64,000 bases of DNA from Plectrocnemia conspersa (Eukaryota; Arthropoda; Insecta; Trichoptera; Polycentropodidae): positions 62,001 to 126,000 of the forward strand of contig VTFK01000162.1 in assembly GCA_009617715.1 (NCBI GenBank), given 5' to 3'. Shown here piece by piece: positions 57,996 to 64,000 of this stretch. Position 1 is the first letter of the stretch. Every line of letters starts with the position of its first letter. The position numbers and the translations under genes were made by a program. The notes beneath the pieces were generated by a model that made no database searches, was not told the DNA's origin, and was given only the letters and a program-made list of their open reading frames with translations.

Positions 57996-58380
57996 AGATG
58001 TGCTTTTTATTCTAGTGCTTCTCAAATTAGGGGCCGCGAAAATATTCAGTGGAAAATGAAAATATTCATTTATGAATATTTTTCCACGTTACATATTTAG
58101 GGAATGTATATATTTAAGTCTGTTAAATAATAACACATTATATAAAACATATTTACATACACAGAGAAGATGATGAAAGCGCATGCGCAGGAATATTTAA
58201 TATTATAAATATGTGTATTATAATTGTAATAATTACAGCCAAATAAACCCTTTAACTAGAAAAAAAATTGTAGGGGCCGGGAGTTATTAATTTTAGATTT
58301 AAAGGGCCGTGACATGAAAGTAATTGGACAGCACTGCTTTATTCTTTCTCACTAGTAATATTGTTATAAAAAGTTGATAA

Positions 58381-58425
58381 TCGAGCGTTTTCACCGCGAT
58401 GGCACGATTTTGCTGCTTTTGATCT
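58381..58425. repeat. Fragment related to the foldback arm
   Basis: CGAGCGTTTTCACCGCGATG and the following GGCACGATTTTGCTGCTTTTGA align with the right arm starting at 57883, with substitutions and a 6-bp deletion in the GCGACGGCGACGG part. An older half copy 0.4 kb from the intact palindrome. Confidence 0.65.
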
Positions 58426-60379
58426 GTACTGGAAATTCACAATATGACAACACTGAGCAGACTAATTGTCATATACAGACATTTTTAATAATTTTTAATA
58501 CTTCGCATAAAATATGATTTCAGAAAATATGTCGCAACGGTGGCTAATTTTTATATTTATTTGTAGCATAGAAAAGGTAAACTCGTACCTATTATTATTT
58601 ATTAAAAAAATTATATTACGAAGTTATAAAATATATAAAATGTAATTTTTGTCATGAGGCCCGGAATCGTTGTTTTTCCAGGGCCCAGGTTCGCTCTCGG
58701 CGGCCCTGTCCGTGCCAGATGTTTGAAAAGATGACTTTAAATAGAGGACAAAAATATTTAAATGGAAAAATTTAATAATTATTCAGATAAAAAAAATCTG
58801 CCCGCGTGTGAACTGGCAGATTTAAAAAATGTATGGTGCTTTCCACATAGTTACGCCAATAATTTGCCTGTCGGCGATCTTAAATATTGTATTTTCAATA
58901 ATTCAATGAGGTTTTTTAATCTTTATTTTATTCTAAATATGAAAAATGTAAAGTAGCAATAGATATTGTATTTTCTTTACGATTCGACTGTAAATATAAT
59001 AGCCTGAAATGCCTTCGTAGTTGGACGCAATGAAATCTAGTCGTTCTGATAAAAAAAAACAAATCATCGTTCTGTGTTTCACGATGATCCAATTCTCTGT
59101 TCATAAATAATATAGAAATATCAATAATAATATACTGTAATATAAATATTTTTTATTGCTAAAATTTCTCAAGAATGCTTGAGAAAATTATGAAGTGAGA
59201 ATGAGAATTATAATTTTTTGAGAAATTAAAAACATCGAGAAACCAGAATGACTACTATGAATGACGCTGAAAATTGACTAAAGAAATATGAAATTATACA
59301 CACACTTAATCCAATAGTATAAATGAAAATAATATTGTAAAATAATTTGTGATAAAATACAGTGTTTTTGTATTGAAATAGTAATTTGCATAAACTCAAT
59401 ATGTGCCAGTAATTATATTTATTTATATATGTGATCAATTACTATCAATATATTAAATTCTAAATTATTAAATAAATAAAATTAAAAAATGTTTTCATAC
59501 CAAATTTCTTAAGTTCGCTGTGATGGTAGACGAAACGGATCGTATGGAAAATAACTGAAAGAAAAACATAATAGATTATTAAAATGTATACGCTTTTTGT
59601 TTCACAAAAGCTATTTTTGACCGCATTTTAAAGTTATATAACAATTTAAAAGGCATTTGCAAACGAGCGGTTATGCCATTATAAATTAACTAACAAACTT
59701 TCTTGGTTAAAAGTTACGCAAACATAAAAACTTTGATTAATTTTAAAAACATCACAATTTCGCGTGTGGTTAATAATTCAACTAGGATATTTTACGTTCA
59801 AGTTTCTATTATATATTAGTTACTGTAATCAGAAAAATTAAATTGAAAAAAAATACACGATAGTGCTAATCACTGAAAGACGTGTCGTGAAATTATGGAA
59901 TGCACTAAGCGGCAGTGGTTCTGATTTTATAAAGTTATGTTTAGTTTTACGAGTTTTGTGCAAAGCATATTCTGTTTAATTGGTTGACTATGCTAATTCG
60001 ACTATTACAATGCGGCAGAACCAGCAAAAGGTTTGCACGCAACATATGAAAAGTGGCATGACAGCTTTTTAGAAAATTTTGCTTTTTCGCATAAAAGGGA
60101 TACAATAACAACACACGCCACTGAATCAAAGTCACAATTTTTAAATCATTATATCAATAACCTATACAGATTTATAGGCATCTTTACTGTTTACTACTTG
60201 ATTGCGACGTGCGTGTTGTAGGTTTAAAAATATCATATATAAATGTATAAAAATCATAAATAAATATCTCATGTAAACATATAAATATCATATATAAATA
60301 AATAGGTGTTGTATGTACAAAAAATATCATATATAAATACATTATACATAAAACAGTTATGGTGTACACCTTAAATAGA
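58426..60379. other. AT-rich intergenic stretch
   Basis: No recognised gene. The phrase AAATATCATATATAAATA recurs near 60228, 60283 and 60323, giving a short irregular repeat. A 64-codon plus frame at 58762-58956 has no domain. Confidence 0.4.
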
Positions 60380-60985
60380 TGAGCACCATTCTATATATAT
60401 TTTTTAGTTTCGCATGGTTATCGCCGAAAACATCCTTGTGTTTGGCGGGCTATTTGAGAAGCTGAATGGCACATGCAGAAGAGCGTTCTCGAGCGTTGAC
60501 GTCCTGGCCGCCAAACCAGAAATAAGGGACGCGATCGCGATTCTCTAAGGCAATATAAAGCTCGCAGTATAAAGTCATCCAGTATTGACGAGTTGTCGAC
60601 ACCGACACAAAGCAATTTCAAAAAATGCTTTATTGAGTAGACGCTTCGCCGAGAATTGTATCATGTGGTACTCCAAAAAATAATCGTTGAAGCGACAATT
60701 GCCATAGCTAACAAGACCGTTCAAGAACCCAAAGTTGCCAAAATTTCGAAAAAATAGCTCATAACAAACTTTCTTGAATGCTTTTTAGAAAGAGATTTTA
60801 GATTCTAGAGATTTTATCACCTGCTTAAAAAGGCACAATAGGTTAATGCCTGTGGAACGACGTGGATGAAACCCGTGTTGTTAGTCTACTAACGCTTACC
60901 GACAGTGATTATGAATATATCTCTTAAAACTTGACCGATGCTTAAGGAACGGCGACCAGTCTGAAGTTTTCGATACACGATTTAT
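60380..60985 (-). mobile_element. Decayed LINE copy 3, internally deleted
   Basis: 60410-60560 carries the same C-terminal region as copies 2 and 4 (matching 53120-53240 and 63100-63230). After about 60700 the sequence jumps to the reverse-transcriptase start, where the complement of 60843-60893 reads as the QHGF-x-PRRST block seen in the other copies. The central part of ORF2 is missing. Numerous stops. Confidence 0.75.
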
Positions 60986-62998
60986 CACCCCTTTAAAAAA
61001 TTATTTGATATTTTTTTTACAAACTCATTTTCTATTTAGAATTTTAATTTTAATGAAACAATCAGAATATATTCCATCCGTATAGCGCTTTGTTGTTATC
61101 GTGATATGAAAATTTTATATTCATCTATCACTAATGGAATGATAACAAAACTTTATCATACATATGAATGAATGTCGTATAAATGTAATTTATTTGCGTG
61201 TATCGGTTACATATACAAATTCGTGTATACAATATCATGCAAATGTTGTATACGATTATTTATGCAGCGTTTTTTTTGTTTGTTTGATTATTGATTAAAA
61301 TTAGTTAAAGCAAATATTTGCTTCCGGTAGCAAATTTTTTTTTAAGATGAACTACAAACCTAATGCTAATATTTTATATTACACAAATTCAAAACCTACA
61401 ATGATTTTAAATTTCATAAAAATCTCACATTGTCCTATATATACAGTACTGCCATTTTAGGTCATCATCCCTTGTAAAAAAAAAAAAAATAGGTTTTTAG
61501 ATAATTATATTTATGTACTACAAATTGCTTACGTAATTTTTAATATTATTATTATTTTATTTGGAATATAATTTTATTTAGATAATTTTAGTTGCAGCAC
61601 AATTTTTTACTGAATTTATAAGATAATCCGTTAGCATTGATTGATAGAAATGTTATGCAATTGAGACAAGGACCCTGAATGATACATTTAAAGGCAATGT
61701 TTTGCATATTTACAGAAGCTTGTTGATTCCTATCGATTTATCATTTTTTGCCATGATTATAAATAAAGTCGCATAATGTTGCAGGAATAATTTTAATACA
61801 TGAACTTTTTCTGATAAATTTTTACAAGCGGTTCATCCTAAGCAACAACATACAATTAAATTAGAATATCAACTATGATCTTGTGTTGATGGATGCAATT
61901 TTAAATTTAATATTATCTACACTAACAAAATTTTAGCATCCATTGATAACAAAAGTTCTTAAACGAATTGATTTTAATTTTGAGAATTATGTCAAAACTT
62001 ATCTAGAACTGTATATAAAATGTACGTTCATTTGAGTTATCATATTATATTATGTCATGCATTGAATTGATAATTTGTATCTAATCTATGGTAAATCAAT
62101 AAATATTTTTATAAATATTCTGTAATATTAACTTTTATGAATTATTGGATTGAATCTAAATGTTTATCGACTTCATTCACTAATTGCTCAACTGTTTCTA
62201 AACGTACATTTTTGAACAAATAAGGCTACTACTCGTTTCATGACATTTTTTTTTATAAGCCTTACGATATATAATTTTCTGTTCCGGCGCTTTTTAATTA
62301 AAAAATGTAAAACATGACAAAATGCGTAGTCAATACTATGCTATCAAACACAAACTACGCGTCTAATTTGACAAAATTACATGCGCAGTAAAACTGACAC
62401 CAAAGCAACGCAAGAAAAAAATGAGTTCGACAAATCAAAAAATGTGGGCAAATATATTATTTGTCACACCTCGTACATTCATCTCTAATAGTTTCCTAAT
62501 ATTTGTGATTCTGAATTATTCTAATATCAATAAATTGAAAAAATCAAAAAATATTGCTAAAATAATAAATACCGGTTTTATATACATATTTCTGTTTATA
62601 TTAAACAGAGAATTTTATGCAATAACTTCAGCTGATTTAAAAAATTTTGCTGTTAAAAAACTCATTTAGTTGCTGGTAATGTGAACTTTGTTGTCAACAA
62701 TATGTTGCAGCAATTACTCAGTAATTGAAAAAAATACTTTTAATATTAATATTAATTTTAAAGAAAAAAATTAGCTCCACCATTCAAAATAATCCACAGC
62801 TGCATGATATTTAGGCGAAATTAAGGCGAAACTATGAGTAATATCTAAAATTTCGGCAGATACAAAGATTCTATTATTATTTTGTACGCTGCTGCTTTTT
62901 TGTTGGCTTTTAGCTGTTATGTGCATGGGTAACTAGTAGCAATATAATTTATATTGACAAAATTTAGTAAAAAATGAATAATTTTAAAATATTAGACT
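60986..62998. other. AT-rich intergenic stretch
   Basis: No recognised feature. An 82-codon plus frame at 62421-62669 begins MSSTNQKMWANILFVTPRT and has a hydrophobic middle, but is AT-driven and unsupported. Confidence 0.4.
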
Positions 62999-63935
62999 AA
63001 ATTTATTTTAATTTTACAAATCTAACCATCATGACTTAACAAATAAAAAACAGTTATGATGCACACCTAAAATAGAAGAGCATCTTCCCACAATAACTTT
63101 TCCAGCTCCTCATAACTGTCGCAGAAAACATCATTGAGAAGCTGGATGACTCGTGCAAGAAATGTGTTCTTTAGCTCTGACGTCTTAGATGCAACATGCA
63201 AGAATAATGGATGCGATTGCAACTCTCTAGAGCACTCTAAAGCTTACTGCCAAAAGTCACCGAGCATTAACAGCTTGTCGATACCGCCCCATTGCGACTT
63301 TAAAAAGTGCTTCATTAAAGAAGACGCTACGCCGAGAATGCAATGAATTGTATTTCCAAGCTCCTGGAAAAAGACACTAGGATACAAATACCGATACGAC
63401 CCGTACTCTTTCTTGTGAAGATATCTTAGATTTTTTTTTAACAAAAGGAGTACTTTGCATTGCTTGGATTTCCGACATTGAAGTCATATTTAAGAACGCT
63501 ATGAACTTGCGTATTGTACAGAACGCAAATCGTCAATAAATTATTGAAGTAACACGCGCTCCGCATAACGAAGCCGAGCAACCGTGACTCCTTACCTCAA
63601 ACTTTGTCAATGTGCATAGAAAATTTTCATCCCTGCTTATACGCCACTCCTATGTCATCAACGGAAGTAGTTCTGCTTAAAAAATCTTGGCCTAACTGTG
63701 AAAGAATTTCACCGCGTAAAGGGATCTGGGCAATGTGACAACGTGACACTTAAAGTAGTGGATTATTGATCAATCTACTTTACAGTGACTCCAGGTCTTT
63801 CTGCAAAGATAGTGAAAACGAATTTGTGCGAATACTCTGAAATCACTTTCAGGTCATCAGCATATAATACATATTTTAATAAAGAGCAAGAAGATCAGAA
63901 GACCCAGATTGGGTTTCTGTATATATGTATATTTA
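62999..63935 (-). mobile_element. Decayed LINE copy 4
   Basis: The minus strand from 63935 contains the intact catalytic block YADDLKV (about 63870-63850), then LLGFVMRSACYF near 63580, LRYLHKKEYGSYRYLYPS (63430-63380) and the C-terminal region to about 63100. The tail near 63020-63050 (AACCATCATGACTTAACAA on the plus strand) resembles the family's 3' end. Stops and frameshifts throughout. Confidence 0.8.
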
Positions 63936-64000
63936 AATATATATTTTAATACACTGTCAATAATAATATACGAAAAAGCGAATTTATAACATAATATATT

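Noticed and set aside
60184..60369. Minus-strand frame with repeated FIYD-like units
   Set aside because: It is translation of the recurring AAATATCATATATAAATA phrase, not a protein repeat.
1..64000. CRISPR arrays, operons or phage-like gene sets
   Set aside because: All well-supported genes except the first are intron-split metazoan families; no regularly spaced repeats or prokaryotic gene organisation are present.

Overview
This is AT-rich eukaryotic nuclear DNA, most likely from an insect. Genes are split by many short GT-AG introns, non-coding DNA is littered with decayed transposons (LINE, mariner, hAT, MITE and foldback elements, a probable solo LTR), and the proteins are metazoan housekeeping and axonemal families. 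I cannot name the species. No prokaryotic or viral genome is present.

Layout. (1) 1-1679, minus: a 559-codon uninterrupted reading frame for the N-terminal part and first helicase motif of a MOV10/Armitage-type SF1 RNA helicase; it runs off the left edge. (2) 3645-29835, plus: an EFCAB14-like single-pass membrane coiled-coil protein. Two separate first-exon modules (3645-4509 and 26653-26923), each with its own start codon and transmembrane helix, end in the same splice phase and can both join the shared exons at 28164-29835. The ~23.6 kb between the distal module and the body is intron filled with mariner, hAT, LINE, LTR and MITE relics and one CpG-rich island. (3) 31553-36201, minus: mitochondrial glycine C-acetyltransferase (GCAT), 8 exons, first exon only 7 codons. 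(4) 38131-40998, minus: the tail-anchored protein targeting ATPase ASNA1/GET3, 7 exons. (5) 42471-44282, plus: fukutin-related protein (FKRP), 4 exons; the zinc-site cysteines are kept but the acidic catalytic motif is changed. (6) 46859-51772, minus: axonemal dynein intermediate chain (DNAI1 type), 15 exons. (7) 52-64 kb: gene desert with three decayed copies of one LINE family, all on the minus strand, and a 228-bp near-perfect foldback palindrome.

The genes do not form a pathway; they are independent neighbours. I found no clear new multi-gene system. The most unusual points are the FKRP-like protein lacking the metal-binding acidic residues, the alternative membrane-anchor exons of the EFCAB14-like gene, a shared hairpin at the 3' end of the LINE family and scattered loci, and several palindromic elements. 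All exon models were built by eye from splice motifs, phase and protein similarity; phases are consistent across every junction I list, but none has been checked against transcripts.
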